Below are positions 1 to 10,915 of a DNA stretch of 64,000 bases, one piece after another. The stretch comes from Prosapia bicincta (lineage: Eukaryota; Arthropoda; Insecta; Hemiptera; Cercopidae), in the NCBI GenBank assembly GCA_036971475.1, contig JBAIZL010000002.1, positions 226,753,104 to 226,817,103 of the forward strand. Direction: 5' to 3'. The notes beneath the pieces were generated by a model that was not told where the DNA came from, did no database searches, and was given only the letters and a program-made list of their open reading frames with translations. The translations under genes and the position numbers were made by a program. Within the stretch, counting starts at the first letter, position 1, and each line of letters starts with the position of its first letter.

Positions 1-3000
1 GAACGTTGGTTAAGTAGTTGTATAGAACGTTGGTTAAGTGTCCGTACAGAACGTTGGTTAAGTGACCTTTCAGAACGTTGGTTAAGTGACCGTACAGAAC
101 GTTGGTTAAGTGACCGTGCAGAACGTTGGTTAGGTGACCGTACAGAACGTTGGTTAAGTGGTCGTACAGAACGTTGGTTTAGTGAGCGTACAGGACATTG
201 ATTAAGTTTCCGTACAGAACGTTGGTTAAGTGGCCGTACAGAACGTTATTTAAGTGGCCTTACAGAACGTTGGTTAAGTGGCCGTACAGAACGTTGGTTA
301 AGTGGTTGTACAAAACGTTGGTTAAGTGACCGTACAGAACGTTGATTAAGTGGCCGTACAGAACGTTGGTTAAGTGATCGTATAGAACGTTGGTTAAGTG
401 GCCGTACAAAACTTTTTTAAAGTGGCCGTACAAAACGTTGGTTAAGTGACCGTACAGATCGTTGGTTAAGTGGCCGTATAGAACGTTGGGTAAGTGGCCA
501 TACAAAACGTTGGTTAAGTGACCGTACAGAACGTTGATTAAGTGGACGTACAGAACGTTGTTCAAGTGGCCGTAAAAAACGTTGGTTAGGTGACCGTACA
601 GAACGTTGATTAAGTGACCGTACAGAACGTTGGTTAAGTGGCCGTACAGAACTTTGGTTAAGTGGCCGTACAGAACGTTGGTTAAGTGGCCGTACAAAAC
701 GTTGTTTAAGTAACCGTATAGAATGTTGGTTTAGTGACCATACAGAACGTTAGTTAAGTGACCATACAGAACGTTGGCTAAGTGGTCTTTCAGAACGTTG
801 GTTTACTGACCGTACAGAACATTGATAAAGTGTCCGTACAGAACGTTGGTTTAGTGGCCGTACCGTACGTTGATTAAATGACCGTACAGAACGTTTATTA
901 AGTTACCGTACAGAACGTTGGTTAAGTGGCCGTACAGAACGTTGGTTAAGTGGTCGTACAGAACGATGGTTAGGTTTCCGTACAGAACGTTGGTTAAGTG
1001 ACCGTATAGAATTATGGTTAGGTGGCCGTACAGAACGTTGGTTAAGTAGTCGTATAGAACGTTGGTTAAGTGTCCGTACAGAACGTTGGTTAAGTGACCT
1101 TTCAGAACGTTGGTTAAGTGACCGTACAGAACGTTGGTTAAGTGACCGTACAGAACGTTGGTTTAGTGAACGTACAGCACGTTGGTTAAGTGACCGTACA
1201 GAACGTTGGTTAGGTGACCGTACAGAACGTTGGTTAAGTGGCCGTACAAAACGTTGGTTAAGTGATCGTATAGAACGTTGGTTAAGTGACCGTACAGAAC
1301 GTTGGTTAAGTGAACGTACAGAACGTTGATTAAGTGACCTTTCAGAACGTTGGTTAAATGGCCGTACACTACGTTGGTTTAGTGACCGTACAGAACGTTA
1401 GTTAAGTGACCGTACAGAACGTTAGTTAAATGGCCGTACAGAACGTTGGTTAAGTGGCCGTACACTACGTTGGTTTAGTGGCCCTACATAACGTTATTTA
1501 AGTGACCGTACAGAACGTTGTTATAGTGGCCGTACAGAACGTTAATTAAGTGACTGTACACTACGTTGTTTTAGTGGCCGTACAGAACGTTTGCTAAGTG
1601 GCCGTACACTACGTTGGTTTAGTGACCGTACAGAATGTTGGTTAAGTGGCCGTACACTACGTTGGTTTAGTGACCGTACAGAACGTTGGTTAAGTGGCCG
1701 TACACTACGTTGGTTTAGTGTCCGTACAGAACGTTGGTTAAATGGCCGTACACTACGTTGGTTTAGTGGCCGTACAGAACGTTAGGTAAGTGACCGTACA
1801 GAACGTTGGTTAAGTGGCCGTACACTACGTTGGTTTAGTGACCGTACAGAACGTTGGTTAATGGGCCGTAAACTACGTTGGTTTAGTGACCGTACAAAAC
1901 GTTGGTTAAGTGGCCGTACACTACGTTGGTTTAGTGGCCGTACAGAACGTTAGTTAAGTGACCGTACAGAACGTTGGTTAAGTGGCCGTACACTAAGTTG
2001 GTTTAGTGACCGTACAGAACGTTAGTTAAGTGACCGTACAGAACGTTGGTTAAATGGTTGTACACTACGTTGGTTTAGTGGCCGTACAGAACGTTAGTTA
2101 AGTGACCGTACAGAACGTTAGTTAAGTGACCGTACAGAACGTTGGTTAAGTGGCCGTACACTACGTTGGTTTAGTGACCGTACAGAACGTTGGTTAAATG
2201 GCCGTACACTACTTTGGTTTAGTGACCGTACAGAACGTTAGTTAAGTGACCGTACAGAACGTTATTTAAGTGACCGTACAGAACGTTGGTTAAGTGGCCG
2301 TACTGAACGTTAGTTAAGTGGCCGTACAGAACGTTGGTTAAGTGGCCGTACACTACGTTGGTTTAGTGACCGTACAGAACGTTGTTTAAATGGCCGTACA
2401 ATACGTTGGTTTATTGACCGTACGGAACGTTGGTTAAGTGGCCGTACACTACGTGGGTTTAGTGACCGTACAGAACGTTAGTTAAGTGGCCGTACAGAAC
2501 GTTAGTTAAGTGACCGTACAGAACGTTGGTTAAGTGGCCGCACACTACGTTGGTTTAGTGACCGTACAGAACGTTAGTTAAGTGGCCGTACACTACGTTG
2601 GTTTAGTGACCGTACAGAACGTTGGTTAAATGGCCGTACACTACGTTGGTTTAGTGACCGTACAGAACGTTGGTTAAGTGGCCGTACACTACGTTGGTTT
2701 AGTGACGGTACAGAACGTTAATTAAGTGGCCGTACACTACGTTGGTTTAGTGACCGTACAGAACGTTGGTTAAATGGCCGCACACTACGTTGGTTTAGTG
2801 ACCGTACAGAACGTTGGTTAAATGGCCGCACACTACGTTGGTTTAGTGACCGTACAGAACGTTAGTTAAGTGGCCGTACACTACGTTGGTTTAGTGACCG
2901 TACAGAACGTTGGTTAAATGGCCGTACACTACGTTGGTTTAGTGACCGTACAGAACGTTGTTTAAGTGACCGTACAGAACGTTGGTTTAGTGACCGTACA

Positions 3001-3048
3001 GAACGTTGGTTAAGTGGCCGTACAGAACGTTGATTAAGTAGCCGTACA
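1..3048 (+). repeat. Satellite array I, 24-bp monomer
   Basis: This is a tandem array of about 127 head-to-tail 24-bp monomers that runs off the left edge of the window. The monomer core is AACGTTGGTTAAGTG, followed by a variable spacer of the form ACCGTACAG; common spacer starts here are GCC, ACC, GTC and ATC. Monomers differ mainly at the base after GG in the core (TTAAG or TTTAG), the GTG-following dinucleotide, and the CG dinucleotides. The first 1.3 kb is a mixed zone. The opening segment at 1-60 recurs almost unchanged at 1033-1092, an offset of 1,032 bp or 43 monomers. The array contains no gene that I can support. Its frames stay open by chance of the 24-bp period. Confidence 0.97.
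1345..2950 (+). repeat. 48-bp dimeric sub-array with CACTACG variant
   Basis: Here two monomer types mostly alternate. Type A has the GGCC spacer and reads GTACACTACG where other monomers read GTACAGAACG. Type B reads TTTAGTGACC. The effective repeat is therefore a 48-bp dimer. The CACTACG variant is first seen near 1366 and last near 2936, and I found it nowhere else in the window. The alternation is imperfect: runs of two or three B-like monomers, and monomers beginning TTAGTTAAG, interrupt it. This looks like a locally amplified subfamily at the edge of the array. Confidence 0.85.
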
Positions 3049-3100
3049 CAAAAAACGTGGCTGTACACAAAAAACGTGGCCGAACAGGGAAACGTTTTAT
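3042..3100 (+). repeat. Degenerate array edge with a 19-bp direct repeat
   Basis: At the right edge of array I the 24-bp period breaks down. Two nearly identical 19-bp units lie back to back at 3042-3060 and 3061-3079; they share GTACACAAAAAACGTGG and differ at one base. A third, poorer copy begins at 3080 (CCGAACAGGGAAACG). The units keep the GTACA and AACGTGG landmarks of the satellite but have lost its middle. This gradual decay, rather than a sharp break, suggests an old array boundary and not a recent insertion point. Confidence 0.8.
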
Positions 3101-4392
3101 AAACATAGGTAAAGTATTAAGATATTTAAAATGATTACAAAATATACGACTATTATCGTAACCTTAATAATTTGTCATATTGACACAAACACAGACACGG
3201 TGATTTATAAATGAGTAGTGCAAATATTTAAATTTGTACTGATTTGAGGGACTGCAATTTCGAAGCACTAAAGCGGTCCTGCCTGCTCATCAGTATTCCC
3301 CTCAACCGCTGATGTTTCTTTCCTTCTTCTTCTATAGACAAATTGCTTATCAGATTAAAGTCCCTACTGACGACATAATATAAAGCATTTAAAGCCCGAA
3401 AAGTTGTCCCTACTAAGTTTTAAAAGTAAGATATCGTTTTAACACGTGCGAAATATTTGCTATACTATATAAGTAAAAAATGTCAGAATTTAAAAAAAAT
3501 TTTAAAATAAAACAATTTTTGAAACTACTAGCCAAGGTTATATTTCGTCAATTTTATTTAGTATTGTAATTAAATGAAAATACATTTTTAAAAAAGGTTA
3601 CCTTAACTGTCAGCTAAACGGCTGACAAAAGTGAAGAGTTGATGCAAGATTTAATATAATATAGCTTCTGCAGTCAATGATAAACGTAGGAGCCCTGTAT
3701 TGCATGTAGAAATATCTAATCATTAAAGGTTTTATTTGACTTTTAACATACGAATTTAATTGAAGTAGTTCTAAAAAGTGTCAAACAACTTTGTAACATT
3801 GTAAGCTTTGTTGAATTAATTGTAGTAAGTTTTATTGAAAAATTAATTGAAATTGTTTTAACTGAAGAAAGATATTGAATACTAACAAGTCAGCTTAGTA
3901 CTGAACAACAAATTCGTATCAAAACCTACGAATAGGTTAAAACAACTGTTTTGTAACCATAACCTTTAAATCAAAATCAGCTGTTGTATGAAATCATATG
4001 TTATTACCTAATTTATGCTAAAATATGAAGCACGTCTCTGTTGGAATGATGCGTGACCGATGAGAGAATTTTTCTGCGGTACAAAACATAAATTCATCCA
4101 GCGGTGAGAAGTATTCACTCAAAATGTGTTAATTCCAAGTCATTAACCACTTTTTTCAGTATATTTGGAAACACATCTACGACGAATAGAAGTTTAAAAA
4201 CCTTATTAACATGGATACTATTGGAAATATTTTAAATTCGTATGGTAAAACTTTCATCCAAACTTACATATTGCTTTACTGTTTCAATTACACTTATTAT
4301 TTCACACTCTCCCTATAAATATACTATTATATATCTAACTATAAAAATGATTTTTTTCATATTTCAGACTCAAACAATTTCAAATAATTTTT
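3080..4392. other. Island 1: AT-rich non-satellite sequence, no gene recognised
   Basis: About 1.3 kb of unique-looking AT-rich DNA separates array I from array II. I found no ORF of useful length confined to it. The one frame starting at 4242 gains its length by running into the satellite at 4393 and is not a credible gene. A pyrimidine-rich run at 3315-3333 followed by AG at 3336-3337 resembles an intron acceptor, but no exon can be shown. A short perfect hairpin lies at 3608-3627. No terminal inverted repeats and no convincing target-site duplication flank the island. The satellites on its two sides are different subfamilies, so it may be an ancient spacer between arrays. Confidence 0.7.
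3608..3627. repeat. Short inverted repeat in island 1
   Basis: TGTCAGC at 3608-3614 is the perfect reverse complement of GCTGACA at 3621-3627, with a 6-nt loop. A 7-bp stem of this kind can arise by chance in 1.3 kb, and no run of T that would suggest a terminator follows. No function is assigned. Confidence 0.5.
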
Positions 4393-6389
4393 CAGAACGT
4401 TGGTTAAGTGGCCGTACAGAACGTTGGTTAAGTGGCCGTACAGAACGGTGGTTAAGTGATCGTATAGAACTTTGGTTTAGTGACCGTATAGAACGTTAGT
4501 CAAGAGACCGTACAGAACGTTAGTTAAGTGGCCGTACAAAGCGTTGGTTAAGTGACCGTACAGAACGTTGGTTAAGTGATCGTATAGAACGTTGGTTAAG
4601 TGACCTTTCAGAACGTTGGTTAAGTAACCGTAAAGAAAATTGGTTAAGTGACCGTACAGAACGTTTGTTTAGTGAACGTACAGCACGTTGGTTAAGTGAC
4701 CGTACAGAACGTTTGGTTAGGTGACCGTACAGAACGTTGGTTAGGTGACCGTACAGAACGTTGATTAAGTGGCCGTACAGTACGTTGGTTTAGTGGCCGT
4801 ACAGAACGTTAGTTAAGTGACCGTACAGAACGTTGGTTAGGTGACCGTACAGAACGTTGGTTAGGTGACCGTACAGAACGTTGATTAAGTGGCCGTACAG
4901 AACGTTGGTTAGGTGACCGTACAGAACGTTGATTAAGTGGCCGTACAGAACGTTGGTTAAGTGGTCGTACAAAACGTTGGTTAAGTGGTCATACAAAACG
5001 TTGGTTAAGTGACCGTACAGAACGTTGGTTAGGTGACCGTACAGAACGTTGGTTAAGTGGCCGTACAAAACGTTGGTTTAGTGACCGTACAGAACGTTAG
5101 TTAAGTGACCGTACAGAACGTTGGTTAAGTGGCCGTACAGAACGATGGTTAGGTGGCCGTACAGAACGTTGGTTAGGTGGCCGTACAGAATGTTGGTTAA
5201 GTGGTCGTACAGAACGTTGGTTAAGTGGTCATACAAAACGTTGGTTAAGTGGCCGTACAAAACGATGGTTAAGTGATCGAATAGAACGTTGGTTAAGTGA
5301 CCGTACAGAACGTTGATTAAGTGGCCGTACAGAACGTTGGTTAAGTGATCGTACAGAACGTTGGTTAAGTGGCCGTACAAAACGTTGGTTAAGTGACCGT
5401 ACAAAACGTTGATTAAGTGGCCGTACAGAACGTTGGTTAAGTGATCGTACAGAACGTTTTTTAGGTGGCCGTACAGAACGTTGGTTTAGTGAGCGTACAG
5501 AACGTTAGTTAAGTTTCCGTACAGAAGGTTGGTTTAGTGACCGTACAGAACGTTAGTTAAGTGACCGTACAGAACGTTAGTTAAATGATCGTACAGAACG
5601 TTGGTTAAGTGGCCGTACAGAACGTTGGTTAAGTGGCCGTACAGAACGATGGTTAGGTGGCCGTACAGAACGTTGGTTAGGTGGCCGTACAAAAAGTTGG
5701 TTAAGTGGCCGTACAGAACGTTGGTTAAGTGGCCGTACAGAACGTTGATTAAGTGGCCGTACAGAACGTTGGTTAAGTGGCCGTACTGAACGTTGGTTAA
5801 GTGGTCATACAAAACGTTGGTTAAGTGACCGTGCAGAACGTTGGTTAAGTGGCCGTACATAACGTTGGTTAAGTGGCCGTACAGAACGTTGGTTAAGTGG
5901 TTGTACAAAACGTTGGTTAAGTGGCCGTACAGAACGTAGGGTAAGTGGCCATACAAAACGTTGGTTAAGTGACCGTACAGAACGTTGATTAAGTGGTCGT
6001 ACAGAACGTTGTTCAAGTGGCCGTAAAAAACGTTGGTTAAGTGACCGTACAGAACGTGGATTAAGTGACCATACAGAACGTTGGTTATGTGGTCGTACAG
6101 AACGATGGTTTAGTAACCGTACAGAACACTGATAAAGTGTCCGTACAGAACGTTGGTTTAGTGGCCGTACCGTACGTTGATTAAATGACCGTACAGAACG
6201 TTGATTAAGTGACCGTACAGAACGTTGGTTAAGTGGCCGTACAGAACGTTGGTTAAGTGGTCGTACAGAACGATGGTTAGGTGGCCGTACATAACGTTGG
6301 TTAAGTGACCGTATAGAATTATGGTTAGGTGGCCGTACAGAACATTAGTTAAGTGGTCGTATAGAACGTTGGTTAAGTGTCCGTACAGA
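4393..6389 (+). repeat. GGCC/GGTC-rich mixed segment of array II
   Basis: This segment has no simple higher-order period that I could see. It is dominated by monomers with GGCC, GGTC and GATC spacers. From 5221 onward it is the partner of the block at 24540-26745. The offset is 19,246 bp from about 5580, with one gap of about 73 bp nearer the left end. A trace of the widely shared cassette with the CTTTCAG spacer appears at about 4590-4770. Frames of 92 to 160 codons on the minus strand encode only octapeptide repeats such as YGHLTNVL and are not annotated as genes. Confidence 0.85.
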
Positions 6390-9300
6390 ACGTTGGTTAA
6401 GTGACCTTTCAGAACGTTGGTTAAGTGACCGTACAGAACGTTGGTTAAGTGACCGTACAGAACGTTGATTTAGTGAACGTACAGCACGTTCGTTAAGTGA
6501 CCGTACAGAACGTTGGTTAGGTGACCGTACAGAACGTTGGTTAAGTGGCCGTACAAAACGTTGGTTAAGTGATCGTATAGAACGTTGGTTAAGTGACCGT
6601 ACAGAACGTTGGTTAAGTGAACGTACAGAACGTTGATTAAGTGACGTTTCAGAACGTTTTTCAAGTGACCGTACAGAACGTTGGTTAGGTGATCGTACAG
6701 AACGTTGGTTTAGTGACCGTACAGAACGTTGGTTAAGTGAACGTACAGAACGTTGGTTAGGTGATCGTACAGAACGATGGTTAAGTGACCGTACAGAACG
6801 TTGGTTAAGTGAACGTACAGAACGATGGTTTAGTGACTGTACAGAACGTTGGTTAAGTGACCGTACAGAACGTTAGTTAAGTGACCTTTCAGACCGTTGG
6901 TTAAGTGAACGTACAGAACATTGGTTAAGTGACCGTACAGAACGTTGGTTAAGTGACCGTACAGAACGTTGGTTTAGTGAACGTACAGAACGTCGGTTTA
7001 GTGACCGTACAGAACGTTGGTTAAGTGATCATTCATAACGTTGGTTAAGTGACCGTACAGAACGTTGATTAAGTGTCCGTACAGAACGTTGGTTAAGTGA
7101 CCGTACAGAACGTTGGTTAAGAGGCCGTACAAAACGTTGGTTAAGTGACCGTACAGAAAGTTGTTTAAGTGGCCGTACAGAACGTTGGTTTAGTGACCGT
7201 ACAGAACGTTGGTTAAGTGACCGTACAGAACGTTGGTTAAGTGAACGTACAGAACGTTGGTTTAGTGACCGTACAGAACGTTGGTTAAGTGAACGTACAG
7301 AACGTTGGTTTAGTGACCGTAAAGAACGTTGGTTAAGTGAACGTACAGAACGTTGGTTAAGTGACCGTACAGAACGTTGGTTAAGTGACCGTACAGAACG
7401 TTGGTTAAGTGAACGTACAGAACGATGGTTTAGTGACTGTACAGAACGTTGGTTAAGTGACCGTACAGAACGTTGGTTAAGTGACCATACAGAACGTTGG
7501 TTAAGTGAACGTACAGAACATTGGTTAAGTGACCGTACAGAACGTTGGTTAAGTGACCGTACAGAACGTTGGTTTAGTGAACGTACAGAACGTCGGTTTA
7601 GTGACCGTACATAACGTTGGTTAAGTGGCCGTACAGAACGTTGGTTAACTGGCCGTACAAAACGTTGTTTAAGTGACCGTACAGAACGTTGATTAAGTGG
7701 CCGTACAGAACGTTGGTTAAGTGATCGTACAGAACGTTGGTTAAGTGGCCGTACAAAACGATGGTTAAGTGGCCGTACGAAACGTTGGTTAAGTGATCCT
7801 ATAGAACGTTGGTTAAGTGGCCGTACAGAACGTTTGTTGAGTGGCCGTACAGAACGATGGTTAGGTGGCCGTACAGAACGTTGGTTACGTGACCACACAG
7901 AACGTTGGTTAAGTGGCTATACAAAACGTTAGTTAAGTGACCGTACAGAACGTTGATTAAGTGTTCGTACAGAACGTTGGTTAAGTGACCTTTCAGAACG
8001 TTGGTTAAGTGACCGTACAGAACGTTGGTTAAGTGACCGTACAGAACGTTGATTTAGTGAACGTACAGCACGTTGGTTAAGTGACCGTACAGAACGTTGG
8101 TTAGGTGACCGTACAGAACGTTGGTTAAGTGGCCGTACAAAACGTTGGTTAAGTGATCGTATAGAACGTTGGTTAAGTGACCGTACAGAACGTTGGTTAA
8201 GTGAACGTACAGAACGTTGATTAAGTGACGTTTCAGAACGTTTTTCAAGTGACCGTACAGAACGTTGGTTAGGTGATCGTACAGAACGTTGGTTTAGTGA
8301 CCGTACAGAACGTTGGTTAAGTGAACGTACAGAACGTTGGTTAGGTGATCGTACAGAACGATGGTTAAGTGACCGTACAGAACGTTGGTTAAGTGAACGT
8401 ACAGAACGATGGTTTAGTGACTGTACAGAACGTTGGTTAAGTGACCGTACAGAACGTTAGTTAAGTGACCTTTCAGACCGTTGGTTAGGTGAACGTACAG
8501 AACATTGGTTAAGTGACCGTACAGAACGTTGGTTAAGTGACCGTACAGAACGTTGGTTTAGTGAACGTACAGAACGTCGGTTTAGTGACCGTACAGAACG
8601 TTGGTTAAGTGATCATACATAACGTAGGTTAAGTGACCGTACAGAACGTTGATTAAGTGTCCGTACAGAACGTTGGTTAAGTGACCGTACAGAACGTTGG
8701 TTAAGAGGCCGTACAAAACGTTGGTTAAGTGACCGTACAGAAAGTTGTTTAAGTGGCCGTACAGAACGTTGGTTTAGTGACCGTACAGAACGTTGGTTAA
8801 GTGACCGTACAGAACGTTGGTTAAGTGAACGTACAGAACGTTGGTTTAGTGACCGTACAGAACGTTGGTTAAGTGAACGTACAGAACGTTGGTTTAGTGA
8901 CCGTACAGAACGTTGGTTAAGTGAGCGTACAGAACGTTGGTTAAGTGACCGTACAGAACGTTGGTTAAGTGACCGTACAGAACGTTGGTTAAGTGAACGT
9001 ACAGAACGATGGTTTAGTGACTGTACAGAACGTTGGTTAAGTGACCGTACAGAACGTTGGTTAAGTGACCATACAGAACGTTGGTTAAGTGAACGTACAG
9101 AACATTGGTTAAGTGACCGTACAGAACGTTGGTTAAGTGACCGTACAGAACGTTGGTTTAGTGAACGTACAGAACGTCGGTTTAGTGACCGTACATAACG
9201 TTGGTTAAGTGGCCGTACAGAACGTTGGTTAACTGGCCGTACAAAACGTTGTTTAAGTGACCGTACAGAACGTTGATTAAGTGGCCGTACAGAACGTTGG

Positions 9301-9557
9301 TTAAGTGATCGTACAGAACGTTCGTTAAGTGGCCGTACAAAACGATGGTTGAGTGGCCGTACGAAACGTTGGTTAAGTGATCCTATAGAACGTTGGTTAA
9401 GTGGCCGTACAGAACGTTTGTTGAGTGGTCGTACAGAACGATGGTTAGGTGGCCGTACAGAACGTTGGTTACGTGACCACACAGAACGTTGGTTAGGTGG
9501 CTATACAAAACGTTAGTTAAGTGACCGTACAGAACGTTGATTAAATGTTCGTACAGA
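6390..9557 (+). repeat. Higher-order repeat, 1,584 bp, two tandem copies
   Basis: Positions about 6390-7973 and 7974-9557 are near-identical at an offset of 1,584 bp, which is 66 monomers. Shared landmarks include the GACCTTTCAG spacer at 6403 and 7987, the GACGTTTCAG spacer near 6640 and 8224, and the AACGTCGG monomers near 6993 and 8577. Translated differences over 870 bp are only a handful of residues, for example one CAT to TCAT context change near the right end. The flanks diverge on both sides, so this is a simple tandem duplication. Part of it is copied a third time at 24540-26745. Confidence 0.88.
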
Positions 9558-10915
9558 ACATTGTTCAAGTGGTCGTACAAAACGTTGGTTAAGTGACCGT
9601 ACAGAACGTTGATTAAGTAACCGTACAGAACGTTGGTTAAGTGGCCGTACAGAACGTTGGTTAACTGGCCGTACAAAACGTTGTTTAAGAGACCGTACAG
9701 AACGTTGGTTAAGTGACCGTACTGAACGTTAGTTAAGTGGCCGTACAGAACGTTGATTAAGTGGCCGTACAGAACGTTAGTTTAGTGACCGTACAGAACG
9801 TTAGTCAAGTGACCGTACAGAACGTTGGTTAAGTGACCGTACTGAACGTTAGTTAAGTGTCCGTACAGAACGTTGAATAAGTGGCCGTACAAAACGTTGG
9901 TTAAGTGGTCGTACAGAACGTTGGTTTAGTGACCGTACAGAACATTGATAAAGTGGCCGTACAGAACGTTGGTTAAGTGGCCGTACAGAACGTTGGTTAA
10001 GTGATCGTACAGAACGATGGATAGGTGGCCGTACAGAACGTGGGTAAATGACCGTATAGAACTATGGTTAGGTGGACGTACAGAACGTTGATTAAGTGGC
10101 CGTACAGAACGATGGTTAGGTGGCCGTGCAGAACGTTGGTTAGGTGGCCGTACAAAAAGTTGGTTAAGTGACAGTACAGAACGTTGGTTTAGTGAACGTA
10201 CAGAACGTCGGTTTAGTGACCGTACAGAACGTTGGTTAAGAGACCATACAGAACGTTGGTTAAGTGACCGTACAGAACGTTGATTAACTGGCCGTACAAA
10301 ACGTTGTTTAAGTGACCGTACAGAACGTTGATTAAGTGGCCGTACAGAACTTTGGTTAAGTGATCGTACAGAACGTTGGTTAAGTGACCGTACTGAACGT
10401 TAGTTAAGTGGCCGTACAGAACGTTGATTAAGTGGCCGTACAGAACGTTAGTTTAGTGACCGTACAGAACGTTAGTTAAGTGAACGTACAGAACGTTGGT
10501 TAAGTGACCGTACAGAACGTTAGTTAAGTGGCCGTACAGAACGTTGGTTAAGTGGTCGTACAGAACGATGGTTAGGTGGCCGTACAGAACGTGGGTAAAT
10601 GACCGTATAGAACTATGGTTTAGTGGACGTACAGAACGTTGATTAGGTGGCCGTACAGAACGATGGTTAGGTGGCCGTACAGAACGTTGGTTAGGTGGCC
10701 GTACAAAAAGTTGGTTTTTAGTGACCGTACAGAACGTAGATTAAGTGGCCGTACATAACGTTGGTTAAGTGGCCGTACAGAACGTTGGTTAAGTGACCGT
10801 ACAGAACGTTGGTTAAATGATCGTACAGAACGTTGGTTAAGTGGCCGTACAGAACGATGGTTAGGTGGCCGTACAGAACGTTGGTTAGGTGGCCGTACAA
10901 AAAGTTGGTTAAGTG
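9558..10915 (+). repeat. Irregular mosaic satellite segment
   Basis: This stretch mixes pieces seen elsewhere in array II without a repeating unit of its own. It contains monomers with the 23-bp form ACGTGGGTAAATGACC (near 10039 and 10589) and the first copy of the length-variant GTTGGTTTTTAGTGACC (near 10711). Those same markers recur in the 2,543-bp unit further right, so this is a related but scrambled version of it. Confidence 0.75.

Noticed and set aside
3315..3337. Pyrimidine tract plus AG resembling a 3' splice site
   Set aside because: No upstream donor, branch point or coding exon could be tied to it.
3049..4392. Island 1 as a clean transposon insertion with a CA duplication
   Set aside because: Two bases are too few to be convincing, the left border is decayed satellite, and no inverted termini are present.
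4242..4499. 85-codon plus-strand ORF crossing from island 1 into array II
   Set aside because: Its second part is satellite octapeptide. The unique part is short, AT-rich and has no recognisable domain.
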